Assembly: GCF_023953965.1 (NCBI RefSeq)
Contig: NZ_JAMLIX010000001.1
Location: 2,480,501-2,544,500 of the forward strand
Direction of reading: 5' to 3'
Source: Bosea sp. (in: a-proteobacteria)
GTDB lineage: Bacteria; Pseudomonadota; Alphaproteobacteria; Rhizobiales; Beijerinckiaceae
Length of the DNA: 64,000 bases
Below, piece after piece: positions 50,906 through 59,081 of the stretch (positions are counted from its first letter, which is position 1; each line of letters opens with the position of its first letter). Below the pieces are notes generated by a model, which was not told the origin of the DNA, made no database searches, and was given only the letters and a program-made list of their open reading frames with translations. Position numbers and translations under genes: made by a program.

Positions 50906-51664
50906 GTGATCGAGCGCCGGGACGGAAGCTTCACGACAGGCGGCGAGACGCTTCGCTACAGCTGGACGTTGCCGCGGGACGCTTCGGCCGGGAGCATGCT
51001 CTATCTGCACGGCGGCGGGTCCGGCAATCGCCGGCGTATCGACGACCTGGCCCGCGCGCTCGCCGCGCGCGGCATCGCGACCTTCGCCTTCGACTTCTCG
51101 GGCCACGGCGACAGCTCGGGCCTCATGTCCCGATCGAGCCTGCGACTGCGGCTCGAGCAGGCCTGCGCCGCCGTGGAAACCATGGGCGGCAGCGGGCCCG
51201 ATATCGTCATGGGCAACAGCATGGGCGGCTATGTCGCCGCCGAGCTGCTCGCATGCCTTCAGCCGCGCCTGCTCGTGCTGTCCTGCCCCGCGCTTTATGT
51301 CGCCGAGGCCTTCGACGTGCCGTTCGACCAGCGCTTCACCGCGATTCTACGGCAAAGCCGGACATTCGACGGCGCGCGCCCTTTGCCCCTCCTGCGCGCC
51401 TTTCGCGGCAATGCGCTGCTCGTCACGGCGGGACAGGATCGCGTCATTCCGCGCCCGGTGATCGATACCTATCGCCGTGCCTTGCGGCAGACCACGCTCG
51501 ACCTTCTCGATTTCCCGGATGCGCCGCACCAGATCCACGACTGGATCGCTCAGGATTCAACGCGCATCGCATTGCTGGCCGCGCGGATCGCGGGCGCATC
51601 GTCGCTTCAAGTTGCGCAGCTCAATCCCAGTCCGGCGCGAACGGCGTCCTGTCCCTGGTGGTGA
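50906..51664 (+). CDS. Alpha/beta hydrolase
   Basis: 252 residues from a GTG at 50906, chosen because GGAGAG lies 5 bases upstream and the longer frame is a shadow. The nucleophile elbow is G-N-S105-M-G-G, the oxyanion region YLHGGGSGNRRRI, the acid is probably the Asp in VTAGQDRVIP, and the histidine is in DAPHQIHDW. Serine hydrolases of this type act on esters, thioesters or C-C bonds; the substrate is unknown. It starts 43 bases after the SDR gene. Its last 44 bases overlap the convergent aldo/keto reductase gene. Confidence 0.85.
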   Translation: MIERRDGSFTTGGETLRYSWTLPRDASAGSMLYLHGGGSGNRRRIDDLARALAARGIATFAFDFSGHGDSSGLMSRSSLRLRLEQACAAVETMGGSGPDIVMGNSMGGYVAAELLACLQPRLLVLSCPALYVAEAFDVPFDQRFTAILRQSRTFDGARPLPLLRAFRGNALLVTAGQDRVIPRPVIDTYRRALRQTTLDLLDFPDAPHQIHDWIAQDSTRIALLAARIAGASSLQVAQLNPSPARTASCPWW

Positions 51665-52442
51665 GCCGCAGATTCGTGGCTGTCAGCGCATCGATCCGGG
51701 CCATGTCCACGCTCGACAGCGTGAAATCCATGATCTCGAAATTGTGGCGGATATGATCGGGCTTGGTCGACATGGTGTTGATCGATACGCCCTTCTGCAG
51801 AATCCAGCGAAGCGCGATCTGCCCGGCTTCCTTGCCGTAAGCTTCGCCGAGCTGCGCGAACAGGTCGTGCTTGAAGATGGCGCCGCGCGCGACCGAGCAA
51901 TAGGACGCCAGCGGAATCGCGAGCTCGCTTGCGGCCGACAGCAATTTGCCCTGATCGAGCAAGGGGTGGAACTCGACCTGGTTGGTGACGATCGGCCCCT
52001 CGATGTGATCCTTGGCGATCTTCATCATGCCGATGGTGTAGTTGCTGACGCCGATATGCCTGGCGTAGCCGCGCTCCTTGGCTTTCTGAAGCCATTCGAG
52101 CGAGGGCCGGACCTCTCCCCCGATCGGCGGCCAGTGCAGCAGGAGAACATCGACGAAGGACAGCCCAAGCGCCCTGAGGCTCGTCTCGACGCTGGGCAGG
52201 AATTCGTCCGGGCCGAAATTCGCGGCCCTCACCTTCGTCGTGATGCAGAAATCGTCGCGCGGGATGCCCGATTCCGCGATGACTTGCCCGACCTCGGCCT
52301 CGTTCTCATAGCTCTGGGCCGTGTCGATGGCGCGGTAGCCGGCCGCAAGCGCGTGCCTCAGCGCGTCCTTCAGCGCTTCGCCCTTCAGGGGATAGGTTCC
52401 GAAGGAGCGCTGGAAGCTCTTCCTGAAATAGATGCTGGACAT
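51621..52442 (-). CDS. Aldo/keto reductase
   Basis: 273 residues, a (beta/alpha)8-barrel NADPH-dependent carbonyl reductase of the AKR5-like group (2,5-diketo-gluconate reductase relatives). The catalytic tetrad is complete: D40, Y45 (AIDTAQSYENE), K70 (CITTKV) and H103 (LLHWPP). GVSNY and the C-terminal LRWILQKGVSINTMSTKP also fit. GGGGGGCAG lies upstream of the ATG. It converges with the alpha/beta hydrolase and is not in an obvious operon. Confidence 0.92.
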   Translation of the reverse strand: MSSIYFRKSFQRSFGTYPLKGEALKDALRHALAAGYRAIDTAQSYENEAEVGQVIAESGIPRDDFCITTKVRAANFGPDEFLPSVETSLRALGLSFVDVLLLHWPPIGGEVRPSLEWLQKAKERGYARHIGVSNYTIGMMKIAKDHIEGPIVTNQVEFHPLLDQGKLLSAASELAIPLASYCSVARGAIFKHDLFAQLGEAYGKEAGQIALRWILQKGVSINTMSTKPDHIRHNFEIMDFTLSSVDMARIDALTATNLRLTTRDRTPFAPDWD

Positions 52443-52529
52443 CGATCTGCCCCCCGGAGCGTCGCGTCGTCTTCAAAAAAGGTGCACCCGCAGCCGGGCG
52501 CGCCTACAAAACATGTCGGGGCGATCGTC

Positions 52530-52694
52530 TCAACTCTGCAGATGGACGATGTGGGTCTGGATGTATTCGTAGAGCCCGTGCTTGACGCCCGCGCCGCCGC
52601 CGATCCCGGATTTCCGCGTTCCGGCGTGGAAGCCTTGCATCGCCCGGGCCGCCGCGCAGGCGGTAGGCTCTGCCGAAATCATCTGGTAAAGCAT
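52530..52694 (-). pseudogene. C-terminal remnant of an aldehyde dehydrogenase gene
   Basis: The minus strand encodes, from an ATG at 52694 to the TGA at 52530, 54 residues whose last 34 (FHAGTRKSGIGGGAGVKHG, then LYEYIQTHIVHLQS) resemble the C-terminal end of aldehyde dehydrogenases (compare KxSGxGxxxG then GLxEYxxxKxV). Nothing upstream continues the enzyme, and the preceding residues are unlike the family, so this looks like a decayed or truncated gene. It lies between the aldo/keto reductase and the iron alcohol dehydrogenase. Confidence 0.55.
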
Positions 52695-52742
52695 TCATCT
52701 CACTTAGTGAAAAAATAGCGCAGGCTCCAGGAGTGTGAACGC

Positions 52743-53900
52743 ATGCTCGGTTTTCGATTCCACAACCCAACCGTCGTTCATTTCGGCCAGGGGTCGATCG
52801 CCAGGCTCGCGGAGGCCGTCCCGCCGGAAGCGCGCGTCTTGCTGCTGTTCGGCGGGGGCAGCATCAAGCGCAATGGCGTGCACGCCGAGGTTCGCGCGGC
52901 GCTTGAAGGGCGCCACGTCGTCGAGTTCGGAGGCATCGAGCCGAACCCGGTCTATGAGACGATCATGCGGGCGGCGGCGCTCGCCCGCAGCGAGCGCGTC
53001 GATCTGATCCTGGCGGTCGGCGGCGGCTCCGTCGCCGATGCCGGCAAGTTCCTGGCTGCGGTCACGCCGCTCGATCCGGCGCTGGATCCCTGGGATCACT
53101 GGATCGAGAACGGCCCGCCGGCGCAGGTGCTGCCGGTCGGTGTCGTGCTGACGCTGCCGGCGACGGGCTCCGAGAGCAACCCGGTCTCGGTGATCTCGCA
53201 CCGGGCGCGCGGCCTCAAATTGCCCTTTGCCAGTGAGGCGACGCGGCCGCAATTCGCCGTTCTCGACCCGTCGACGATGGCGAGCCTCGATCGGCGCCAG
53301 CGCGAGAACGGCGTCGTCGACGCCTTCACCCATGTCGTCGAGCAGTATCTCACCTACGACGTCACCGCGCCGGTGCAGCATGGCTTCAGCGAGACCCTGA
53401 TGCGCGTCCTGATCGAATGGGGGCCGAAGCTCGTGAGCGAGAACAGCGACGAGGCCCGTGCGACGGTGATGTGGGCTGCGAACCAGGCGTTGAACGGCCT
53501 GATCGGCGCAGGCGTGCCGCAGGATTGGTCGACGCATATGATCGGGCACGCGATGACGGCCGCCTACGGCGTCGACCACGCCCGCACGCTGACGGCGGTG
53601 ATGCCGTCCCTGCTGCGCTTCAAGCGCGCCGAAAAGCGGGGGATGCTGCTGCGCTATGCCCGCAAGGTCTGGGACATCGCCGAGCCGGACGCCGATGCCG
53701 CCATCGAGGACGCGATCGCGCGCACCGAAGCGTTCTTCCGTCAGATGGGCTGCCCGGCCCGGCTTGCAGAGCTCGCCCCGGTGGCCGTCGATCCCGAGCT
53801 GATCGTGCGGCATCTCGCGGAGGTCGGGCAGACCGCGCTCGGCGAGCGGAACGACATCGGGCTTGACGAAGCGCGCCGGATCCTGGCGCTGGCCGCCTGA
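52743..53900 (+). CDS. Iron-containing alcohol dehydrogenase (group III, YqhD-like)
   Basis: 385 residues. The N-terminus FRFHNPTVVHFGQGSI and the nucleotide motif LAVGGGSVADAGKFLA (near residue 95) match the YqhD/BDH branch, which usually prefers NADPH. Predicted metal ligands are D193, H197, H265 and H279 (VVDAFTHVVE, STHMIGH, GVDHARTL), with the same 14-residue spacing between the last two as in YqhD. PATGSESNPVSV is the conserved TGSE region. It should reduce aldehydes or oxidise alcohols in the cytoplasm. It converges with the IclR gene 20 bases away. Confidence 0.94.
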   Translation: MLGFRFHNPTVVHFGQGSIARLAEAVPPEARVLLLFGGGSIKRNGVHAEVRAALEGRHVVEFGGIEPNPVYETIMRAAALARSERVDLILAVGGGSVADAGKFLAAVTPLDPALDPWDHWIENGPPAQVLPVGVVLTLPATGSESNPVSVISHRARGLKLPFASEATRPQFAVLDPSTMASLDRRQRENGVVDAFTHVVEQYLTYDVTAPVQHGFSETLMRVLIEWGPKLVSENSDEARATVMWAANQALNGLIGAGVPQDWSTHMIGHAMTAAYGVDHARTLTAVMPSLLRFKRAEKRGMLLRYARKVWDIAEPDADAAIEDAIARTEAFFRQMGCPARLAELAPVAVDPELIVRHLAEVGQTALGERNDIGLDEARRILALAA

Positions 53901-53920
53901 GGCCCCGGCTGGCTACGGCC

Positions 53921-54667
53921 TCAGCCGCCCATGCGCTGCGAGACCACCGCCGCCGAGTCCTTGAGCGCGCTGGCGAGACGCGGCAGTGCGGCCGAGGTCA
54001 GGCGGAAGGCGGGGAGCTGGAAGGCGATGCAGCCCAGCACCTGGCCATTCGGGTCGAAAAACGGCGCCGCGAGCCCGACGGAGTTGAGCGTGCGGTGGGA
54101 TTGCGTCAGCGCATAGCCCTCGGCGCGGATGCGGGAAAGATGCGCGCGCAGCTCGTCGGGGTCGAGCGCTGTGCCGTGAACGTCCGTCGCCGTGTTCGTC
54201 TCGATGGCGCGCTCGATCTCGGGCGGGCTCAGATGAGCCAGCATGCTGCGGCCGACGGCGCCCCAGACGAGCGGGGCCGGCTTGTTGAGCTCGACGACGT
54301 ATCGCATCGGGTCGGCGGGGGCGGCGCTCGCCGCGAAATGCATCCGCAACTGCTTGCGCTCCAGGATGCCGAGCATCGAGGTTTCCTGGAATTGCGCCGT
54401 GAGCTTGCCGAGCAGCGGCTCCGCCACGCTGACATAAGGCATGCGGGCGCTGAGCTTGCCGGCCATCCGGAACAGCTCGGTCCCCGCGTTGAACAGGCCC
54501 CTTTCGGGTTGCGCGGCGAAGCCGCTTTCCGCCAGACGCCGGAGCAGGCGGTGGACGGTGCTGACCGGCAGGCCCAGCTCCTCGGCCGCCTGCCTGACCG
54601 TCAGCGAGGCGTGATCCGACAGCAGGCTCAACAGCCGCAGCACGCGATTGATGGCGCCGTTTTCCAT
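53921..54667 (-). CDS. IclR-family transcriptional regulator (module e)
   Basis: 248 residues from the ATG at 54667, with GCGGAGCGG upstream; the longer frame runs through the promoter region and is rejected. The N-terminal helix-turn-helix (about 8-65) includes INRVLRLLSLLSDHASLTVRQAAEELGLPVSTVHRLLRRL in parts, and the C-terminal effector domain ends FQLPAFRLTSAALPRLASAL. It is divergent from the beta-propeller/TctCBA operon across a 221-base gap with several palindromes, so it most likely controls that operon and itself. Confidence 0.92.
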   Translation of the reverse strand: MENGAINRVLRLLSLLSDHASLTVRQAAEELGLPVSTVHRLLRRLAESGFAAQPERGLFNAGTELFRMAGKLSARMPYVSVAEPLLGKLTAQFQETSMLGILERKQLRMHFAASAAPADPMRYVVELNKPAPLVWGAVGRSMLAHLSPPEIERAIETNTATDVHGTALDPDELRAHLSRIRAEGYALTQSHRTLNSVGLAAPFFDPNGQVLGCIAFQLPAFRLTSAALPRLASALKDSAAVVSQRMGG

Positions 54668-54689
54668 GTCCGCTCCGCTAAAGCATGTG

Positions 54690-54718
54690 CCGATCGGATG
54701 GCAATACGCTCCGATCGG
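54690..54718 (-). promoter_or_regulatory. Inverted repeat in the IclR leader
   Basis: Arms ccgatcgga/tccgatcgg (54690-54698 with 54710-54718) around an 11-base spacer, 23 bases upstream of the IclR start on the minus strand. It could be an autoregulatory operator or a leader hairpin. Confidence 0.4.
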
Positions 54719-54780
54719 ATCGGGTGTTCCTGGCCCGTCCCTCGTCGCGGACCGGCCGAAAGGGAGCCGCCACAAAGCGT

Positions 54781-54846
54781 TTGACAAGCTCGCCCAATGC
54801 CATAACCTTCCATTAAATGAAATTGATATCTCATTCAATGAGATAT
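54781..54846 (+). promoter_or_regulatory. Promoter and IclR-type operators of the beta-propeller/TctCBA operon
   Basis: A perfect TTGACA lies at 54781-54786 with a weak taacct at 54803-54808. TTCCA-N5-TGAAA at 54808-54822 matches, with one change, the TTTCA-N5-TGAAA palindromes at 27032 and 34689. A 21-base palindrome with perfect 10-bp arms follows at 54826-54846 (centre 54836). The region is AT-rich. Placement over and just after the likely -10 suits repression by the divergent IclR. Confidence 0.55.
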
Positions 54847-54888
54847 TTAGCGCTTCGGCGCCGGGTGGACGCACGAGGATCATCGTCG

Positions 54889-55857
54889 ATGGCGACTGTT
54901 TTGGGATCGGGCTCATATCGCTACGAGCCGCAGGAGAACTGGGCCAAGCTGCCGGAGGGCTGGGCGCTCGGCGAGGTCGCCGCCGTGGCGGTGGACGACC
55001 GGGATCGCGTCTATGTCTTCAACCGCAGCGAACGGCCGATGATGGTCTTCGACCGGGACGGCAACTTTCTCTCGACCTGGGGGGCGGATCTCTTCAAATG
55101 GCCGCATGGGCTCCATATCGGCCCCGACCAGTCGATCTACTGCACGGACGAGGGCAGCCACACGGTCTGCAAGTGCTCGCTCGACGGAAAGCTTCAGCTG
55201 CGCATCGGGACGCCCGGGCAGTCCGCGCCACGAATGAGCGGCAAGCCCTTCAACCGCTGCACCCATACCGCGCTCTCGCCCAGTGGCGAGATCTATGTGA
55301 CCGACGGCTACGGCAACGCCTCCGTGCACAAATACGCGCCTGACGGGACCTGGCTTCTGTCCTGGGGCATGCCGGGCACCGACCGCGGGCAGTTCAACCT
55401 GCCCCACAACATCGTCTGCGATGCGGATGGCTGGGTCTATGTCGCCGATCGCGAGAACCACCGCATCCAGATCTTCGACGGCAACGGCCGCTACGAGGGG
55501 CAGTGGAACAACCTGCACCGCCCGAGCGCGCTGTTCATGACGCCGGGGCCGTGCCCGATCTGCTTCGTCGGCGAAATCGGGCCCTATCTGGCGGTCAACC
55601 GCGACACGCCCAATCTCGGCCCGCGCATCAGCATCCTCGACAAGGGGGAGGTGGTCGGGCGCCTCGACAGCCAGGGCGGGCCCGGCACCGGCGCGGCGCA
55701 GTTCACTTCGCCGCACGGCCTGGCGCTCGATTCGCGGGGCGATCTCTATGTCGGCGAGGTCACGGCCTCGGCCTGGCCGTCACTGTTCCCCGGGCAGCCC
55801 AAGCCCGCCGTGCTCAACTCGCTCAAGAAGTTCCGGCGCATTCCCGACAGCGCGTGA
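54889..55857 (+). CDS. NHL-repeat beta-propeller protein (peptidylglycine lyase-like)
   Basis: 322 residues from the ATG at 54889, with GAGGAT 8 bases upstream; the ATG at 54817 lies inside the operator region and is rejected. NHL-type blades are visible as repeated segments: GEVAAVAVDDRDRVYVFNRS, WPHGLHIGPDQSIYCTDEGSH, THTALSPSGEIYVTDGYGN, LPHNIVCDADGWVYVADREN and SPHGLALDSRGDLYVGEV, a six-bladed propeller. The pattern resembles peptidyl-alpha-hydroxyglycine alpha-amidating lyase, but no signal peptide is present. It may be a lyase, lactonase or scaffold. It opens the operon leading to TctCBA. Confidence 0.88.
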   Translation: MATVLGSGSYRYEPQENWAKLPEGWALGEVAAVAVDDRDRVYVFNRSERPMMVFDRDGNFLSTWGADLFKWPHGLHIGPDQSIYCTDEGSHTVCKCSLDGKLQLRIGTPGQSAPRMSGKPFNRCTHTALSPSGEIYVTDGYGNASVHKYAPDGTWLLSWGMPGTDRGQFNLPHNIVCDADGWVYVADRENHRIQIFDGNGRYEGQWNNLHRPSALFMTPGPCPICFVGEIGPYLAVNRDTPNLGPRISILDKGEVVGRLDSQGGPGTGAAQFTSPHGLALDSRGDLYVGEVTASAWPSLFPGQPKPAVLNSLKKFRRIPDSA

Positions 55858-55869
55858 GGAGACTGGCGG

Positions 55870-56055
55870 ATGTCGCTCTCCGGCAGCCGGGCGGCGTGGT
55901 TCAGTGCCCATATCGGCGATCTTTTCACCGAATTGCCGCTCGATCAGCGGATCGCGGCGAGCGGCTATGACGGCCTCGTCGGCTGCGGGAACGGGATTGA
56001 GGAAGGCCCGCCGGGCAGCCTCGAGGCAACGCAAAAAGGGAGAGGAAAGACATGA
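55870..56055 (+). CDS. Small hypothetical open reading frame between propeller and tctC
   Basis: 61 residues (MSLSGSRAAWFSAHIGDLF then TELPLDQRIAASGYDGLVGC) with a good GAGGAGA about 7 bases upstream, starting 12 bases after the propeller stop and overlapping the tctC start by 4 bases. No family is recognised and the last 15 residues are tctC leader in composition. It may be a real small protein, the remnant of a longer gene, or a leader for translational coupling. Confidence 0.4.
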   Translation: MSLSGSRAAWFSAHIGDLFTELPLDQRIAASGYDGLVGCGNGIEEGPPGSLEATQKGRGKT

Positions 56056-57020
56056 GGAAACTGGCATTCGCCCTGACGGCGGCACTGGTGCTCGCCGGTC
56101 CCGCCGCAGCCCAGACCTACCCGGTCAAGGGCAAGACGATCACGACGATCGTGCCCTCGACGGCCGGCGGCGGCACCGATACGGCGGCCCGGCTGATCGC
56201 GCCGCTTCTGGAGAAGCTGCTCGGAACGACCGTCGAGGTCGTCAACAAGCCCGGCGCATCGATGCAGATCGGCATGGGCGAGGCGGCGCGCGCCAAGCCC
56301 GACGGCTACACGCTGATCTGGTCGGTGCTGCCGACCTTCGCCAGCATCTATCTCGACGAGGAGCGCAAGTCGCCCTTCAAGCGCGACAGCCTCAAGCCGA
56401 TCGTGATGTATTACGGCGCGCCCTTCGGCATCGCGGTCCAGGCCTCGAGCCCGCACAAGACGCTGAAGGATCTCGTCGACGCGGCCAAGGCGAGCCCCGG
56501 CAAGCTGCGCAGCGGCACGACCGGCTTCATGTCGACCGGCCATTTCGCCAACATCGCCTTCCAGCAGGGAACCGGCACGCAGATGGCGACGGTGAACTTC
56601 CAGGGCGGCGGTCCGCAGGTCACGGCGCTGCTCGGCGGGCATATCGACGTGGGCTTCAACTCGATCGGCGAGCTGGTCTCGCAGCAGAAGAGCGGCGCGC
56701 TGCGCATCCTCGCCGTGATGGACGAGCAGCGCAGCCCGCTGCTGCCCGAAGTGCCGACGACCCGCGAAGCCGGCTTCGAGGTCTCTCCCATCGGCTCCGA
56801 CATCGGCCTCTCGGCGCCGGCCGGCACCCCGGACGCCATCGTCCAGCAGCTCGCCGCGGCGATGAAGACGGCGATGGCCGATGGCGAGCTCAAGGCCAAG
56901 ATGCTCGAGATCGGCAACACCGTGACCTATCTCGACCCGGCGGCCTATACGAAGTTCTGGGACAATGTCGACGCCCGCTTCAAGCCGCTGATCGAGGCCG
57001 CGCGCAAGCAGGGCCAGTGA
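56052..57020 (+). CDS. tctC: Tripartite tricarboxylate transporter receptor TctC (Bug family)
   Basis: 322-residue periplasmic receptor with a signal peptide at about 1-20 (MRKLAFALTAALVLAGPAAA). Bug-family hallmarks are TIVPSTAGGGTDTAARLIAPLLEK, VVNKPGASMQIGMGEAARAKPDGYTL and the C-terminal SAPAGTPDAIVQQL segment. It captures a carboxylate and delivers it to the TctA/TctB membrane pair encoded next. GAGAGGAAA precedes the ATG. The ligand is unknown; the enzymes downstream suggest a hydroxy- or oxo-dicarboxylate. Confidence 0.93.
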   Translation: MRKLAFALTAALVLAGPAAAQTYPVKGKTITTIVPSTAGGGTDTAARLIAPLLEKLLGTTVEVVNKPGASMQIGMGEAARAKPDGYTLIWSVLPTFASIYLDEERKSPFKRDSLKPIVMYYGAPFGIAVQASSPHKTLKDLVDAAKASPGKLRSGTTGFMSTGHFANIAFQQGTGTQMATVNFQGGGPQVTALLGGHIDVGFNSIGELVSQQKSGALRILAVMDEQRSPLLPEVPTTREAGFEVSPIGSDIGLSAPAGTPDAIVQQLAAAMKTAMADGELKAKMLEIGNTVTYLDPAAYTKFWDNVDARFKPLIEAARKQGQ

Positions 57021-57070
57021 CCGGCGAGGCGGCCCGCGGCGCGGACGCGCCGCGGGGCAGGGAGGCAGCC

Positions 57071-57538
57071 ATGGCGGATATGCGAAGGGTCTACCAGGTG
57101 ACCGGGCTCGTGATCCTGGCCGCCGCCGGCGCCCTGATCCACGGCGCCTCCGCGATGCAGTACTATTCCTCGCTGGGTCCCGGACCCGGCTTCTTCCCGC
57201 TCTGGCTGGCGGGGTGCCTCGCGGTGCTGGCGGTCGCGATGATCGCCCAGGCGAGCTTCGGCGCAGCCGAAGCCATGCCGGATGATTTCTGGCCGGATCG
57301 CGGCGGGGCGATCAGGGTTCTGGGCCTTGTCGTCGCGCTCGCCGGCGTGGCCTGGTTCCTGGAGAGCGCCGGCTTTGCCGTCACGGTGTTCGCCATGAGC
57401 CTGCTCGCGCTGCGCCTGCTCGGGCAAGGTTCCATGCTCCAAACGCTTCTCGCCGCGGCCATCGCCGGCTTCGGCGCCTATTTCGTCTTCACGCGATGGC
57501 TCGGCGTCCAGCTGCCGGCGGGCCTGCTCGCATCGTAA
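57071..57538 (+). CDS. tctB: Tripartite tricarboxylate transporter small membrane subunit TctB
   Basis: 155 residues from the ATG at 57071, with GGAGG 5 bases upstream. Four hydrophobic segments are seen: GLVILAAAGALIHGAS, FFPLWLAGCLAVLAVAMIA, VLGLVVALAGVAWFL plus FAVTVFAMSLLALRLL, and TLLAAAIAGFGAYFVF. The SSLGPGPGFFPLW motif is typical of TctB. The poorly conserved small subunit is placed as usual between tctC and tctA. Confidence 0.92.
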   Translation: MADMRRVYQVTGLVILAAAGALIHGASAMQYYSSLGPGPGFFPLWLAGCLAVLAVAMIAQASFGAAEAMPDDFWPDRGGAIRVLGLVVALAGVAWFLESAGFAVTVFAMSLLALRLLGQGSMLQTLLAAAIAGFGAYFVFTRWLGVQLPAGLLAS

Positions 57539-57572
57539 CCCGCCCTTTCGCCACCGCCGGGGGAACCTCGTC

Positions 57573-59066
57573 GTGGAAAGCCTCGAACTGCTCTTGGGCG
57601 GGCTCGTGCACGTCGCCCAGCCGAGCTATCTTCTCTATGCCTTCATCGGCTGTGCGCTCGGCACGCTGATCGGCGTGCTGCCCGGAATCGGGCCGGCCGC
57701 CGGCACGGCCATCCTGATCCCGGTCACCTCGGCGCTGGACCCGACCGGCTCGATCATCATGCTGGCGGCGATCTATTACGGCGCCATGTACGGCGGCACC
57801 ATCACCTCGGTGCTGATCAACACGCCGGGCGAGGCCGCCTCCGCCGTCACCTGCCTCGACGGCTACGAGATGGCGAAGCAGGGCCGGGCGGGACCTGCGC
57901 TCGCGGTGGCGGCCATCGGCTCCTTCATCGGCGGCATCGTCTCCACGCTCGGCCTCGTCCTGCTCGCCCTGCCGCTGACGCGGCTGGCCTTGACCTTCGG
58001 GCCGCCGGAGATCTTCGCGCTGCTCGTCGTCGGCCTGTCGATGGTCACCGCGCTCGCCAGCCGCTCCGTCGTGCGCGCCATGATCGCGGCGCTGATCGGC
58101 CTGCTCCTGGCGCAGGTCGGCGTCGATCCGGTCATGGGTATGGACCGCTTCACCTTCGGCCGCCTGGAGCTGCTCGACGGCTTCAACATCATTCCCGTGG
58201 TGATGGGGCTCTTCGGCATCACCGAGATCCTCACGAACGCCGAGCGCAAGGCCGGCGCGATCTTCGCTCCCAGCGTCGGCTCGCTCTACCTGCGCAAGGA
58301 GGATGCCAGGGCTTCGGCGATGCCGATCGCGCGCGGCACGGTCATCGGCTTCGTGCTCGGGCTCGTCCCGGGGCTCGGCTCGATGATCCCGACCTTTCTG
58401 TCCTATGCGGTCGAGCGCCGCGTCTCGAAGACGCCCGAACGTTTCGGCAAGGGCGCGATCGAGGGGGTGGCCGGCCCCGAAACGGCGAACAACGCCTATG
58501 CCAACGCGGCCCTGATCCCGCTCTTCACGCTCGGCATCCCCGCCTCGCCGACCACGGCCGTGCTGATGGGGGCGTTCATGGTCAACGGCCTCGTCCCGGG
58601 CCCCAGCCTCTTCGTCGACCATGCCGCCTTCGTCTGGGCGGTGATCGCGAGCCTGCTCGTCGGCAACGTGATCCTGCTGATCCTCAACCTGCCGCTGATC
58701 CCGTTCTGGGTGCGGATGCTGCGCATCCCCTATCCGATCCTGGTGACGATCATCCTGTGCTTCTGCGTGATCGGCGTCTACAGCGTGAACAACAACGCCT
58801 TCGACATCGGCGTGATGCTGGCCTTCGGCATCGTCGGCTACCTGTTCAAGAAGCTCGACATCCCGGCCGCGCCGCTGGTGCTGACGCTGATCCTCGGCCC
58901 GCTGATGGAGCGCGGCCTGCGCCAGTCGCTGGAGATGTCGGGCGGCGCTTTCGGCATCTTCCTGGAGCGGCCGCTGACGCTTGGCCTGCTGAGCGTCGCG
59001 GCGGTGGTGCTATTGTCCTCGTCGCTGCGGATCTTCCGCACGGTCAAGGCCGACAGCGAAGTCTGA
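57573..59066 (+). CDS. tctA: Tripartite tricarboxylate transporter large membrane subunit TctA
   Basis: 497 residues from a GTG at 57573, with GGGGGAA about 8 bases upstream. About 12 hydrophobic segments are present. Family motifs are GTLIGVLPGIGPAAGTAIL near residue 30 and its mirrored partner VLGLVPGLGSMIPTFLSY near 260, plus VLINTPGEAASAVTCLDGY. It uses the ion gradient to import the carboxylate handed over by TctC. The transporter is complete (C, B, A). Confidence 0.95.
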   Translation: MESLELLLGGLVHVAQPSYLLYAFIGCALGTLIGVLPGIGPAAGTAILIPVTSALDPTGSIIMLAAIYYGAMYGGTITSVLINTPGEAASAVTCLDGYEMAKQGRAGPALAVAAIGSFIGGIVSTLGLVLLALPLTRLALTFGPPEIFALLVVGLSMVTALASRSVVRAMIAALIGLLLAQVGVDPVMGMDRFTFGRLELLDGFNIIPVVMGLFGITEILTNAERKAGAIFAPSVGSLYLRKEDARASAMPIARGTVIGFVLGLVPGLGSMIPTFLSYAVERRVSKTPERFGKGAIEGVAGPETANNAYANAALIPLFTLGIPASPTTAVLMGAFMVNGLVPGPSLFVDHAAFVWAVIASLLVGNVILLILNLPLIPFWVRMLRIPYPILVTIILCFCVIGVYSVNNNAFDIGVMLAFGIVGYLFKKLDIPAAPLVLTLILGPLMERGLRQSLEMSGGAFGIFLERPLTLGLLSVAAVVLLSSSLRIFRTVKADSEV

Positions 59067-59081
59067 TAAGGAGAAGGCGTC

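Noticed and set aside
51477..52718. 413-codon plus-strand open frame opposite the aldo/keto reductase
   Set aside because: The minus strand has the complete catalytic tetrad of an aldo/keto reductase; the plus frame has no family features.
54817..54888. Upstream ATG at 54817 as start of the propeller protein
   Set aside because: It would place the 21-base operator palindrome inside the coding region; ATG 54889 has a proper GAGGAT site and family-like start.
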